DNA of 64,000 bases from Massilia sp. Root133 (GTDB lineage Bacteria; Pseudomonadota; Gammaproteobacteria; Burkholderiales; Burkholderiaceae_D), in assembly GCF_001426525.1 (NCBI RefSeq), contig NZ_LMEW01000023.1, positions 62,001-126,000 of the forward strand, written 5' to 3'. A program made the position numbers and the translations under genes. Position 1 is the stretch's first letter; the number at the start of each line of letters is the position of its first letter. Positions 35,286 to 44,172 of this stretch are shown here, one piece after another. The notes beneath the pieces are model-generated. The model did no database searches. It was not told the DNA's origin and was given only the letters and a program-made list of their open reading frames with translations.

Positions 35286-35522
35286 TCAACGCCAGCGGCG
35301 GCCACCGCCACGGTGCCCATGCCAGCCACGGCCGCCACGATCGTACTCGTGATAGCTGAAGTCGAGCGAGACGGGCGGTCCGACATACGTGGGACCATAG
35401 CCGTAGCCGTACGGAGAATAAGGTGCGTCGTAGGCCGCATAAGGCGGCGCATAGACGGCGCAGCCGGACAGGGCGGACCCCGCCGCCAGCACGAGTGCCA
35501 GCCGTTTCACCAATGTACTCAT
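35286..35522 (-). CDS. Small Tyr/Gly-rich lipoprotein
   Basis: 78-residue precursor with lipoprotein signal LVLAAGSALSGC (cleavage before Cys), then a short mature part rich in Tyr, Pro and Gly (YAPPYAAYDAPYSPYGYGYG) ending in GRGWHGHRGGGRRWR. AAGGAGGAG precedes the ATG at 35522, which fixes the start against the longer frame. Function unknown; such short YG-rich lipoproteins are common in this family of bacteria. It converges on the carbonic anhydrase gene. Confidence 0.82.
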   Translation of the reverse strand: MSTLVKRLALVLAAGSALSGCAVYAPPYAAYDAPYSPYGYGYGPTYVGPPVSLDFSYHEYDRGGRGWHGHRGGGRRWR

Positions 35523-35640
35523 TGCGTCTCCTCCTTGCGTGTCCTCCCATGCTCGTAGCATGTAGTTTAGGCCGCATGACGAGGCGCACCGCGCATTTTT
35601 TGCTACAAAATGAAACGCCGGCAAATGCCGGCGTTGCTGT

Positions 35641-36474
35641 TCATCCTGCCTGGACGACGGCCCGGTACGTCCCGCGCCAGATCCCGCCCGGCTCCAGTTG
35701 CTGCGGTGGGGCGGCCGCATCCCCCAGCAGGGCAGGCTCGATGCAGACGAAGCGGCGGTATTCCTCGTCTTCCATGTCGGACAGCGCCGCCGCGTCGGCC
35801 GCGCCCGGGTTCCACACGACGGCGTCGTTGAAGCCCGTCTGCTCCAGCGTCACCTTGTCCGCGCCCGTGTCGAACGCGATCGCGCCCTGGATGCGCTCGA
35901 ACACATGGTCGAGCTTGTCGGTGATGGCGAGCGTCTCCGCCTGCACGCCGTCGATGCGCACGGCTTCCACGTCCTCGACGAGGTGGTACGTATGCAGCGC
36001 GGCGGCGAACGGGAAGGTCTGCGTGCCGGTGTTGCGCACGTCGAGCGACATGTCCAGTTGCGCACCGCGCACCGCCACGCGCAGCAGCAGTTCGAAGGCG
36101 TAAGGCCAGGCGGCTGCGAGCTGCTGGGGCAGATCGCCCTGATTCAGCGCCAGCACCGCGAATGCGGCACCATCCGCTTCGCCCTGGTCGAGGACGCGCC
36201 AGGTCGCGACGCGCGCAAAGCCGTGGCGCATGCCGGTGCCGCGCTCGGCGAACTGGGGAAAGATGACGGGCACGCCGCCGCGGATCGCCTTCTGGCCGTC
36301 CAGCGCGGACAGGCTGCTCAGGAACAGGCGTTCCTGGGCCGGCCCGCCGGCCGTGGTGACGGCTTTCCACGACACGACGTGGGCGCCGTACAACGTGATG
36401 GTCGCCTCGGCACCGTCCGGCGCGCGAAGTTGCAGGGCGGGCAATTGCCCGAAGTTGATGGTCGTTGCGCTCAC
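35641..36474 (-). CDS. yeaD: D-hexose-6-phosphate mutarotase (YeaD-like)
   Basis: 277-residue aldose-1-epimerase-fold enzyme that interconverts alpha and beta anomers of glucose-6-phosphate. Typical blocks are ITLYGAHVVSWKA, KAIRGGVPVIFPQFAERGTG with HGFAR after it (catalytic His), and CIEPALLGD (Glu). The GTG at 36474 has GAGGAGG six or seven bases upstream, whereas the ATG at 36513 lies in the amiC stop region without a ribosome site. It follows amiC on the same strand. Confidence 0.9.
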   Translation of the reverse strand: MSATTINFGQLPALQLRAPDGAEATITLYGAHVVSWKAVTTAGGPAQERLFLSSLSALDGQKAIRGGVPVIFPQFAERGTGMRHGFARVATWRVLDQGEADGAAFAVLALNQGDLPQQLAAAWPYAFELLLRVAVRGAQLDMSLDVRNTGTQTFPFAAALHTYHLVEDVEAVRIDGVQAETLAITDKLDHVFERIQGAIAFDTGADKVTLEQTGFNDAVVWNPGAADAAALSDMEDEEYRRFVCIEPALLGDAAAPPQQLEPGGIWRGTYRAVVQAG

Positions 36475-36491
36475 GAGAATCCTCCTCAGGG

Positions 36492-36511
36492 GGGACGCCC
36501 GCGGGCGTCCC
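36492..36511. other. Perfect 20-bp palindrome between amiC and yeaD
   Basis: GGGACGCCCGCGGGCGTCCC, two bases beyond the amiC stop codon. It has no T run, so it may stabilise the amiC mRNA end rather than terminate. Confidence 0.6.
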
Positions 36512-36512
36512 A

Positions 36513-37928
36513 TTAAGTCATGCGGCTCTTCGCCAGCGGCGGATTGTACGCGAAGTAGCGCTTGATGCCTTTCGTGATCGCGTCGGCCAGTTGGTTCTGG
36601 TAGGCATCATCCTTCAGCCGCGCTTCCTCTTCCGGATTAGAGATGAATGCGGTCTCGACGAGGATCGAGGGGATGTCCGGCGCCTTCAGCACGGCAAAAC
36701 CGGCCTGTTCGACGACGCCGCGGTGCAGGCGGTTGATGCCGCCGATTTCCGTCAGCACGGCCTTGCCGAGCTTCATGCTGTCGTTGATCTGGGCCGTCTG
36801 CGACAGGTCCATCAGCACGCTCGCCAGCTGCCTGTCGTGGCTGGCGAGATTCACGCCGCCGATCAGGTCGGCCTTGTTCTGGTCGGCCGCCAGCCAGCGC
36901 GCCGCGCTCGAGCTGGCGCCTTTTTCCGACAGCACGAACACGGAGGAGCCGCGCGCCGTCGGTTCGACGAAGGCGTCGGCGTGGATCGACACGAACAGGT
37001 CGGCCTGCACCTTGCGCGCTTTTTCCACGCGCTGGCCGAGGGGGACGAAGAAGTCGGCGTCGCGCGTCAGCATCACGCGCGTGTTCGGCAAGTCTTCCAG
37101 TTTCGCTTTCAGGCGCTTCGCCACCGCGAGCACGATGTCCTTCTCGTGCACGCCCGTGGTGCCGGTCGCGCCGGGATCCTCGCCGCCGTGGCCGGGGTCG
37201 AGCGCGATGGTGACCATGCGCGCCACCTTCTGTCCCGGCGCGGCCTTGGCGGGCGCATGCGGCTGGGCCGGTTGCGGCGTCGTCGGCTGCGGCTGCGCGG
37301 GCGTGGAGCCGGCGCGGGCGGCATCCGCTTCCAGCTTGGCGATGGCATCCGGACCGGCCTGGCCGACCGTCGGCTCGCCCGGCTGCACGGCCGGGGTCGG
37401 CGTGGCGGGGGCCGCGTCCGTCGTCCAGTTTTCCTTGGCGATCATGCTCGCGAGCGGGTCGACGGGCTTGACGGGATACAGGTCGAAGATCAGGCGGTGG
37501 TGATAGCCGGCGATGGGCGCCAGGTTGAACACCTGCGGCTTGACCTCTTCCTTCAGGTCGAACACGAGGCGCACGACGTTGGGCCGGTTCTGGCCCACGC
37601 GCACCTGCTTGATGTACGGGTCGTTCGACTCGATCTTGGCGACGAGGCTTTTCAGCGTGTCGTTCAGCGCGAGGCCGTCGATGTCGACGACGAGGCGCGG
37701 CGGGTCCGGCACCATGAAGTGCGTCGTCTTGAGCTCGCCGTCGTTTTCCAGGGTGACGCGGGTGTACTCGTCGGCCGGCCACACGCGCACGGCCATGATC
37801 TGGGCGGCGGATGCCGTCAGCGGGGCGACGACGGACAGCAGCAGCGTACCGCCGGCCTTGAGGATCGTGCGTCGTTTCGGGGAACCTGGAATCAGGGCGT
37901 CGGGGGGTAGTGCAGGCGTTCGAGGCAT
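36513..37928 (-). CDS. amiC: N-acetylmuramoyl-L-alanine amidase AmiC
   Basis: 471-residue periplasmic cell-wall amidase that splits daughter cells. A Tat signal (KRRTILKAGGTLLLSVVAPL) is followed by an AMIN domain (about residues 45-155) for septal targeting, a Pro/Ala-rich linker and an Amidase_3 domain. Zinc residues are visible: His in LDPGHGGEDPGATG, Glu in VHEKDIVL, His in SIHADAF and Glu in LVETAFISN. Its start overlaps the tsaE 3' end by 37 bp, the usual tsaE-amiC pairing in proteobacteria. Confidence 0.95.
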   Translation of the reverse strand: MPRTPALPPDALIPGSPKRRTILKAGGTLLLSVVAPLTASAAQIMAVRVWPADEYTRVTLENDGELKTTHFMVPDPPRLVVDIDGLALNDTLKSLVAKIESNDPYIKQVRVGQNRPNVVRLVFDLKEEVKPQVFNLAPIAGYHHRLIFDLYPVKPVDPLASMIAKENWTTDAAPATPTPAVQPGEPTVGQAGPDAIAKLEADAARAGSTPAQPQPTTPQPAQPHAPAKAAPGQKVARMVTIALDPGHGGEDPGATGTTGVHEKDIVLAVAKRLKAKLEDLPNTRVMLTRDADFFVPLGQRVEKARKVQADLFVSIHADAFVEPTARGSSVFVLSEKGASSSAARWLAADQNKADLIGGVNLASHDRQLASVLMDLSQTAQINDSMKLGKAVLTEIGGINRLHRGVVEQAGFAVLKAPDIPSILVETAFISNPEEEARLKDDAYQNQLADAITKGIKRYFAYNPPLAKSRMT

Positions 37929-38392
37929 AGCAGGCCCAAGTCGGACAACGCTTGCAATTCTACCTCACGCCCGCGACCGCTGACCTTAAGCAACACTTTA
38001 ACGTCGGGTGGCGGCAACACCGGTTCTCCCTTTTCCGGCCATTCGACGATGCAAATGTTGTTACCATCGAAATCTTCGCGGAACCCCGCGTCGAGGAATT
38101 CCTCGGGGCTGGACATGCGGTACAGGTCGTAGTGGATCAGGTTGACCTTTTGGCCGTCCAGCTCGATGCGGTACGGCTCCGACAGCGTATAGGTCGGGCT
38201 CTTGACGGCGCCCTTGTGGCCGGCCGCGTGCAGCAGGGCGCGCGTGAGCGCCGTCTTGCCGGCGCCGAGGTCGCCGTGCAGGTAGATCACGAGGCCCGGG
38301 CCCAGCGCGCGCGCGAGGGCGGCGCCGAGGGCCTGCGTGGCGGATTCGTCGGGAAGATAAGCGCTCAGTTGTTGTTTCGGTTGCTGCTGCAT
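37892..38392 (-). CDS. tsaE: tRNA threonylcarbamoyladenosine biosynthesis ATPase TsaE
   Basis: 166-residue P-loop protein that drives the TsaBDE complex making t6A37 in ANN-reading tRNAs; its partner TsaD is encoded at 60831. P-loop LHGDLGAGKTALTRALL, VKSPTYTLSEPY and HYDLYRMSSPEEFLDAGF are the family blocks. The ATG at 38392 starts the conserved region; the frame extends to 38527 without resemblance to relatives. Confidence 0.95.
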   Translation of the reverse strand: MQQQPKQQLSAYLPDESATQALGAALARALGPGLVIYLHGDLGAGKTALTRALLHAAGHKGAVKSPTYTLSEPYRIELDGQKVNLIHYDLYRMSSPEEFLDAGFREDFDGNNICIVEWPEKGEPVLPPPDVKVLLKVSGRGREVELQALSDLGLLCLERLHYPPTP

Positions 38393-38423
38393 CGAATAAA
38401 ATATGAGGTTTGTAGGTCCGCCA

Positions 38424-39515
38424 ATGTCCGCCCAGCTTCCCGTCCAGCCCGATTTCTCCGCACTCGCCCAGGCCATCAAGGCATGGGGCGCGGAACTGGG
38501 CTTTGCCGACGTGCGCATCGCCGACATCGACCTGGCCGGCCACGAAGCGGGCCTGCAGGCCTGGCTGGACGCCGGCCACCACGGCGAGATGGATTATATG
38601 GCAAGCCACGGCATGAAGCGCGCCCGGCCGGCCGAGCTGGTGCCGGGCACGGTGCGCGTGATCAGCGCGCGCATGGATTACCTGCCGATGGAGACGCCGC
38701 ACGACTGGCGTACGCGCGAGCGCCTGCGCCAGGACGACCCGCAGGCGGCCGTCGTCTCGATCTATGCGCGCGGCCGCGATTATCACAAGGTGTTGCGCAA
38801 CCGGCTGCAGGCCCTGGCCGAGAAGGTCAAGGCGGCCGTCGGCGAGTACGGCTACCGCGTGTTCACGGATTCCGCACCCGTGATGGAGCTGCCGCTGGCG
38901 CAGAAGGCCGGCCTCGGCTGGCGCGGCAAGCACACGCTCTTGCTGAGCCGCGAGGCGGGCTCCACGTTCTTCATCGGCGAGATCCTCGTCGACCTGCCGC
39001 TGCCCGTCGACGAGCCGACCGGCGCCCACTGCGGCCAATGCAGCGCCTGCATAGCCGTGTGCCCGACGGGCGCGATCCTCGGCCCGGGCCGGCTGGATGC
39101 GCGCCGTTGCATTTCCTATCTGACCATCGAACTGAAGGGCGCGATCCCGGAAGAATTCCGTCCGCTGATCGGCAACCGCATCTACGGCTGCGACGATTGC
39201 CAACTTGCCTGTCCGTGGAACAAGTTCGCGCAGCGGGCGACCGTGCCGGATTTCGACGAGCGGAACGGCCTGGGCACGGCGGGACTCATCGAGCTGTTCG
39301 GCTGGAGCGAGATTGACTTCAACCGCCGCCTCGAAGGCAGCCCGATCCGCCGTATCGGGCACGAGCGCTGGCTGCGCAACCTGGCGGTGGGACTCGGCAA
39401 TGCAACCACGTCAGATGAAGTCGTCGGCGCGCTGCGCGCGCGCGCAGACCACCCGTCAGCGCTCGTGCGCGAACACGTCGCGTGGGCTCTCGCACGCCAC
39501 GGTCAGGCTGTCTAG
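38424..39515 (+). CDS. queG: Epoxyqueuosine reductase
   Basis: Cobalamin and iron-sulfur enzyme for the last step of queuosine synthesis in tRNA. Two 4Fe-4S motifs are visible, CGQCSACIAVCPTGAI and CDDCQLACPWNKF, with KAGLGWRGKHTLLLS before them and a HEAT-like C-terminus. Start sites at 38403 and 38424 are both possible; I prefer 38424 (MSAQLPVQ). It is divergent from tsaE with a very short gap, so the promoters overlap. Confidence 0.94.
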   Translation: MSAQLPVQPDFSALAQAIKAWGAELGFADVRIADIDLAGHEAGLQAWLDAGHHGEMDYMASHGMKRARPAELVPGTVRVISARMDYLPMETPHDWRTRERLRQDDPQAAVVSIYARGRDYHKVLRNRLQALAEKVKAAVGEYGYRVFTDSAPVMELPLAQKAGLGWRGKHTLLLSREAGSTFFIGEILVDLPLPVDEPTGAHCGQCSACIAVCPTGAILGPGRLDARRCISYLTIELKGAIPEEFRPLIGNRIYGCDDCQLACPWNKFAQRATVPDFDERNGLGTAGLIELFGWSEIDFNRRLEGSPIRRIGHERWLRNLAVGLGNATTSDEVVGALRARADHPSALVREHVAWALARHGQAV

Positions 39516-39892
39516 AGTTCGATCCGCTTCATGCGCAGCGCGGACCAGTCGCCGTCGATGGAAATCATGGCGACGCCCGTGATGCCGTTTTCCTTGGCAT
39601 ACGCATTGATCGAATCGCGGTTGATGTCGGTGGCCTTGGAGGCGGTCTGTTTCAGATAAGCGACCCACAACGACCCCTTGTCGCCCAGGCGCTCCTTGGC
39701 GATCGGGAAATATTGTTCGAGTTCCTTGCGGTTCATCGCGAACAGCAGCACGACGTCCACTTTCTCCTGGTCGGACTGGATCAGGTTGGGCGGCATCTGC
39801 GACACCATGCCGGGGTGGACGTTCCCGTTCAGGATCAGCATCGATTTCGCGCTCCTCAAGAACATTTTGTCGGCTATCGTCTTCTCGCTCAT
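39512..39892 (-). CDS. Conserved protein of unknown function, DUF3052-like
   Basis: 126 residues, cytosolic, no signal peptide. It has an alternating hydrophobic pattern with DVVLLFAMNRKELEQYFPIAK and LGDKGSLWVAYLKQ, which recalls the DUF3052 family, and a final VAMISIDGDWSALRMKRIEL. No catalytic motif is evident. Its stop overlaps the convergent queG stop by 4 bp. Confidence 0.72.
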   Translation of the reverse strand: MSEKTIADKMFLRSAKSMLILNGNVHPGMVSQMPPNLIQSDQEKVDVVLLFAMNRKELEQYFPIAKERLGDKGSLWVAYLKQTASKATDINRDSINAYAKENGITGVAMISIDGDWSALRMKRIEL

Positions 39893-40017
39893 CTGCGTTC
39901 CCTAAAGAATGTTTCGACGTGGTGAGTTCGACCACTCCATGATCAGGCTGATTTTACAAGCGAACCCCGCGCGGCACAGGACGCGTGGGCAGTCGTGCGC
40001 GGCGTTACCAGCGGAAA

Positions 40018-40131
40018 CGTCGTCCCCGCGGAAGCGGGGACCCATGCTGAAGTTGAGAAACTGACTGTGTGAAAATCACGATATCGATTGCCGGAGGCTC
40101 AGCATGGATTCCCGCTTGCGCGGGAATGACG
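40018..40131. repeat. Paired palindromes (repeat family A)
   Basis: Left head GTCCCCGC / GCGGGGAC (loop GGAA, 40022-40041), right head ATTCCCGC / GCGGGAAT (loop TTGC, 40108-40127). Between them CCATGCTGA (40042-40050) pairs with TCAGCATGG (40099-40107). The whole 114-bp unit can fold as one cruciform or long hairpin. It ends one base before the response-regulator stop codon. Confidence 0.85.
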
Positions 40132-40132
40132 G

Positions 40133-40726
40133 CTACTTCAACAGCCCGGCCAGCTCGACGGCCGTCTTGACCTGCATCTTGTCGAAGATATGCGCCCGGT
40201 GCACCTCGACCGTTCGCATGCTGATGCCGAGCTTGTCGGCGACGACCTTGTTCATGTTGCCTGCGAGGATGAGGTCAAGGACTTCCCGTTCGCGTGCCGA
40301 CAGGGTGGCCAGCCGGGCATGGATGGCGTCGCGCGACGCGGCCTTGCGCGAGGCGGCGAGGGCTTCCTCGACGCGGTCCATCAGCTGGTTGTCGTTGAAC
40401 GGTTTTTCGAAGAAGTCGAAGGCGCCGCGCTTGAGGGAATCGACGGCCATCGGCACGTCGCCGTGGCCGGTCAGGAAGATCACCGGCAGGCGCGCCAGCA
40501 GGCCGCGCGCCACCAGCTGGTCGAACACGGCGATGCCGTTCATGCCCGGCATGCGCACGTCCAGCAGCACGCAGTCGCCGTGCGAAGCGTCGGCCGCAAA
40601 GCGGTCGCCGAGCGCGTCGAGGAAGGCCTGGCCGCCCGCATAGCCGCGCGCCGGCAGCCCGCGCGATTGCGCCAGCCATTCGAGCGCGTCGCGGATCACG
40701 TCTTCGTCGTCGACGATGTGCAGCAT
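40133..40726 (-). CDS. FixJ/DctR-type response regulator
   Basis: 197 residues: receiver domain with phospho-Asp in VLLDVRMPGM (about residue 54), Thr in FLTGHGDVPMAV and Lys in FFEKPFND. A LuxR-type helix-turn-helix (LSAREREVLDLILAGNMNKV, then RTVEVHRAHIF) follows. It sits 30 bp after the sensor kinase gene. With the neighbouring TRAP binding protein gene it fits the DctS-DctR scheme for control of C4-dicarboxylate or related acid uptake (inference from context). Confidence 0.92.
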   Translation of the reverse strand: MLHIVDDEDVIRDALEWLAQSRGLPARGYAGGQAFLDALGDRFAADASHGDCVLLDVRMPGMNGIAVFDQLVARGLLARLPVIFLTGHGDVPMAVDSLKRGAFDFFEKPFNDNQLMDRVEEALAASRKAASRDAIHARLATLSAREREVLDLILAGNMNKVVADKLGISMRTVEVHRAHIFDKMQVKTAVELAGLLK

Positions 40727-40756
40727 GCAGGTCTCCTTTTTTTGACGTATTGTAAT

Positions 40757-42751
40757 TCACCGTTCGGTGACGGGTGCTTCCTGCGCCTGCTGCAACGTGA
40801 AGGTAAACACGGTGCCCCCGCCCGGATTGGCCGCGTGGGTGAGCGTGCCGCCGTGGAATTCGATCGCGGTGCGGCAGATCGACAGGCCCATGCCCATGCC
40901 TTCGGCCTTCGTCGAAAAGAACGGCGAGAACAGGCGCTCCGCCACTTCCGGCGAAATGCCATGGCCGTTGTCGATCACGGACACGGCGACTTGCCCCTGT
41001 TCGCCCGTGTGCGCGGTAATCCTCAAGACACGCCTCTCGGGGTCGATGGCCTGCATCGCCTCGATGGCGTTGCGCGTGAGATTGAGAAGCACCTGCTCGA
41101 TCAGCACGCGGTCCGCGAGTACGGGCGGCAGGTCGTCCGGCACGTCCACCTGCAGCGCGACATAGCTCTGGCGGGCCTGCAGTTCGACGAGGGCGCGGAT
41201 GCCGTCGACGACGTTGGGAATGCCGACCGTCTCGCGGTGCGGTTCGCGCTTCTTCACGAATTCGTGCACGCTGCGGATGATCTGGCCGGCGCGGCGCGCC
41301 TGCGTGTTCGCCTGTTCCAGCGCGCGTTTCAGCATGCCGGTGTCGAGCGGCGCCGCCTGGGTCTCGCGCGCGAGCACGTTCAGCGCGCCCGCCGTGTAGC
41401 TGGAGATGGCGGCCAACGGCTGGTTCAGTTCGTGCGCGAGCATCGACGAGATCTCGCCCATCGTCGCCAGGCGCGCGCTCGTCTCCAGCTTTTCCTGCTG
41501 CTGGCGATTCAGTTCTTCCGCACGCTTGCGGTCCGTGATGTCGAGGATGGAACTCATCCAGCCCGTGTGGCGCCCATGCGCGTCGACGAGGGGCGCCTCG
41601 AACACGAGCACGGGCACGCGCATGCCGTCCGAGCGCTGGAACACGGTCTCGAACTGCGGCGTCGCCTGGCCCGACAGCACCTTGCGGAAGCGGCCTTCGT
41701 ACTCCGCCATCGCTTCCGGCGCCCAGTACGGCATCGGCGGCTTCTTGCCCAGCAGATCTTCCATGGGATAACCGACCATGCGGCAGAACGCCGGGTTGAC
41801 GTAGGTGACACGGCCCTCCAGGTCGCGTGCGCGCAGGCCCGTGAGCAGCGAGTCTTCCATCGCGGTACGGAAGGCCATCTGCTGGCGCAGCGCGTTTTCC
41901 GCCGCGATCGTGCGCGCGATGTGGCGCCACAGCGCGACGAGCGAAATGACGAGGCCCAGCGCCAGCACGATCACGGAGCCGACCAGCAGGTTCGGCAGCA
42001 GCTTCGGCGCGGCCTTGACGCTGTCGGTGGCGAGCACGATCTGCGAGCCGGGCAGGTCGAGCGCGCGCTTGTGCGTGTAGACGCCGCGGCCCGGTCCGCC
42101 CGCCGCGCGCTGCGCCACGACATGGTCGTCGCGGTCGAGCAGAGACAAGGCATTGTCCTGGGCGAACCACCACGGCACGTTCTCGTCCAGCAAGGTCTGG
42201 AGGTTGTACGTGGCGACGAGGCTGCCCATGTACTTGCCGGCGTGGACCAGCGGCAGGTGGAAGTCGATCAGGCCGTGCACGAGACCGGTGGCACCGTATG
42301 GTTCGCTATAGCGCCCCAGGCGCGTGCTGCGCGACATGGCGGCGGCATCGCGCGACGATTGCGTGAGCCCTTCGGGCGGCAGTTCCATGCCGCGGCTCGC
42401 CTTGACCTGGCCCTGCGCGTCGTACCAGATGATGCGCTGGAGTTCGTGACCGTTCTTGAACATCTGCGCGAAACGGGCCTGCAGGGCGGCCGGCGCCGGC
42501 GTCTCGATGACGAGGTCGTTGCCCAGCGCGGCCAGCGCTTCCTCGCTGCGCGCGAGCTCGAAGCGCAAGGTCTGCTCGACCCACAAGGTATCGGCGATCA
42601 ATTGTTCCTGCCGCTCGTTGCTTTCCATCTGGCGCGCCTGCCAGGGCAGCCACAGCAGGACGAGCAGGAACAGCAGCACGAGCAGGACGGGCACGAGCCA
42701 GCGCCACGGGCCTTGCTTGACGGGGCGGGGCAGGGTGAATGGACTTTTCAT
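40757..42751 (-). CDS. DctS/DctB-like PAS sensor histidine kinase
   Basis: 664 residues. Transmembrane helix at about 18-37, periplasmic sensor region (about 40-270), second helix (LLVGSVIVLALGLVISLVAL), then a PAS domain (LEGRVTYVNPAFCRMVGYP). The kinase core has H-box MLAHELNQPLAA (His about 439), N-box NLTRNAIEAM and G boxes DNGHGISPEV and GMGMGLSIC. The frame continues upstream through repeat copy 3, so I start at the ATG at 42751 (MKSPFTLPRP). It forms a pair with the response regulator at 40133 and is divergent from dctP. Confidence 0.93.
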   Translation of the reverse strand: MKSPFTLPRPVKQGPWRWLVPVLLVLLFLLVLLWLPWQARQMESNERQEQLIADTLWVEQTLRFELARSEEALAALGNDLVIETPAPAALQARFAQMFKNGHELQRIIWYDAQGQVKASRGMELPPEGLTQSSRDAAAMSRSTRLGRYSEPYGATGLVHGLIDFHLPLVHAGKYMGSLVATYNLQTLLDENVPWWFAQDNALSLLDRDDHVVAQRAAGGPGRGVYTHKRALDLPGSQIVLATDSVKAAPKLLPNLLVGSVIVLALGLVISLVALWRHIARTIAAENALRQQMAFRTAMEDSLLTGLRARDLEGRVTYVNPAFCRMVGYPMEDLLGKKPPMPYWAPEAMAEYEGRFRKVLSGQATPQFETVFQRSDGMRVPVLVFEAPLVDAHGRHTGWMSSILDITDRKRAEELNRQQQEKLETSARLATMGEISSMLAHELNQPLAAISSYTAGALNVLARETQAAPLDTGMLKRALEQANTQARRAGQIIRSVHEFVKKREPHRETVGIPNVVDGIRALVELQARQSYVALQVDVPDDLPPVLADRVLIEQVLLNLTRNAIEAMQAIDPERRVLRITAHTGEQGQVAVSVIDNGHGISPEVAERLFSPFFSTKAEGMGMGLSICRTAIEFHGGTLTHAANPGGGTVFTFTLQQAQEAPVTER

Positions 42752-42794
42752 GTGATAACGTTTCAGCTTTTGCCGACGACTGTCTGTCGGAAAC

Positions 42795-42904
42795 CTCGAA
42801 AAACCGTCGCGAGCGGCGGCAATGTTGTTCGAGAAGCACAACTGTACGAGCAGTACAGTGAGCATCGCAGAACAACAGTGCAACGCGCAGCAGGTTTTTC
42901 GACG
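42795..42904 (+). repeat. Structured 110-nt repeat, copy 3
   Basis: Ends TCGAAAAACC (42796-42805) and GGTTTTTCGA pair perfectly. Inner stem GCAATGTTGTTC (42819-42830) pairs with GAACAACAGTGC (42870-42881) at 11 of 12 positions. The hairpin ACTGTAC / GTACAGT has the loop GAGCA. It lies in the gap between the divergent sensor kinase and dctP genes, in the dctP direction, 94 bp before the dctP start. Confidence 0.85.
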
Positions 42905-42998
42905 TTTCCTGTCGTGGTTTTCCACGATAGCGGTACGACCCGCGAAGCGGCACACTGGCGGTCGGTATCCGAATATACACCGCGGGAACATAAAATTT

Positions 42999-44018
42999 AT
43001 GCGCATCAAAGCCTTGCTGGCCGCGCTTGCTGTCGTGACTGGCGCCGGCGCCCACGCCCAGGCCCCGATCATCATCAAGTTCAGCCACGTCGTGTCGCCG
43101 GACGCGCCCAAGGGTCTGGCGGCCGAACGCTTCCGCGTGCTGGCGGAACAGCGGACGCACGGCCGGGTGAAGGTCGAAGTCTATCCCAACAGCCAGCTCT
43201 ACAAGGACAAGGAAGAGCTGGAAGCCCTGCAGCTGGGCGCCGTGCAAATGCTGGCGCCGTCGCTCGCCAAGTTCGCGCCGCTCGGCGTGAAGGAATTCGA
43301 AGCGTTCGACCTGCCGTACATTTTCCCGACCAAGGCGGCGCTGTATGCCGTGACGGAAGGGCCGATCGGCAAGAGCCTGCTGCAAAAACTGGAAGCCAAG
43401 GGCATCACGGGCCTGGCTTACTGGGACAATGGTTTTAAAGTGATGTCGGCCAACCGCCCGCTGCACAGCCCGGCGGATTTCCGTGGCCTGCGGATGCGCA
43501 TCCAGGGCTCCAAGGTGCTCGACGTGCAGATGCGCGCGCTCGGCGCGGTGCCCCAGGTGCTGGCGTTTTCCGAAGTCTATCCCGCCCTGCAGGCCCATAT
43601 CGTGGACGGCACCGAGAACCCGCCGTCGAATATGTACACGCAGAAGATGCATGAGGTGCAGAAGTACGTGACGGTGTCGAACCACGGCTATCTGGGCTAC
43701 GCCGTCATCGTCAACAAGAAATTCTGGGACGGCTTGCCGCGCGACATCCGGACGGAGCTGGAGCAGGCGATGCGCGAAGCGACGGCATTCGAAAAGACCA
43801 TCGCCCAGCGCGACAACGACGCGGCCCTCGAAGCGATCCGCAAGACCGGCAAGACGAAGATCTATACCTTGACGCCGCAGGAACAGGCCGACTGGCGCCG
43901 CGCCCTGCTGCCCGTGCAGAAGCAGGTGGAAGGGCGGATCGGCAAGGATCTCATCGATGCGATCAACAGGACAACCTCGCAGGCGACGGCGCCCGTCACG
44001 ACAGCCCAGGCCCGGTGA
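42999..44018 (+). CDS. dctP: TRAP transporter substrate-binding protein DctP
   Basis: 339-residue periplasmic solute receptor. Signal peptide (ALLAALAVVTGAGAHA), then IIIKFSHVVSPDAPKGLAAE, VEVYPNSQLYKDKEELEALQ, the conserved Arg in FRGLRMRIQGSKVLD and a helical C-terminus with TENPPSNMYTQKMHEVQKY. It should bind a C4-dicarboxylate or similar organic acid. The membrane subunits DctQ and DctM are absent next door, unlike in the usual dctPQM operon, so the pump must be elsewhere or the protein serves as a sensor partner for the adjacent two-component system. Confidence 0.92.
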   Translation: MRIKALLAALAVVTGAGAHAQAPIIIKFSHVVSPDAPKGLAAERFRVLAEQRTHGRVKVEVYPNSQLYKDKEELEALQLGAVQMLAPSLAKFAPLGVKEFEAFDLPYIFPTKAALYAVTEGPIGKSLLQKLEAKGITGLAYWDNGFKVMSANRPLHSPADFRGLRMRIQGSKVLDVQMRALGAVPQVLAFSEVYPALQAHIVDGTENPPSNMYTQKMHEVQKYVTVSNHGYLGYAVIVNKKFWDGLPRDIRTELEQAMREATAFEKTIAQRDNDAALEAIRKTGKTKIYTLTPQEQADWRRALLPVQKQVEGRIGKDLIDAINRTTSQATAPVTTAQAR

Positions 44019-44093
44019 CAATCGCCCTCATTCGGTGCGGGTAAATAAGTGTTAGTTGCCTGTAATCAATGAAACACTGGCACTAGCATTTTT

Positions 44094-44132
44094 ATGACAT
44101 GTCATGGGGGCTTATGACCGAAATATATTTCG
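44094..44132. promoter_or_regulatory. Two perfect palindromes in the dctP-ogt gap
   Basis: ATGACATGTCAT (44094-44105) and CGAAATATATTTCG (44119-44132), 13 bp apart, upstream of a short gene-less transcript region. They look like operator half-pairs, but no binding protein can be named. Confidence 0.45.
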
Positions 44133-44172
44133 TGAATGTATATAAAAAACTACGCTTTTCTTATGCGGTTGC

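Noticed and set aside
35286..35720. 144-residue form of the small lipoprotein
   Set aside because: The extra N-terminal part lacks any signal and crosses into the yeaD end. The ATG at 35522 has a strong ribosome site and a lipobox directly after it.
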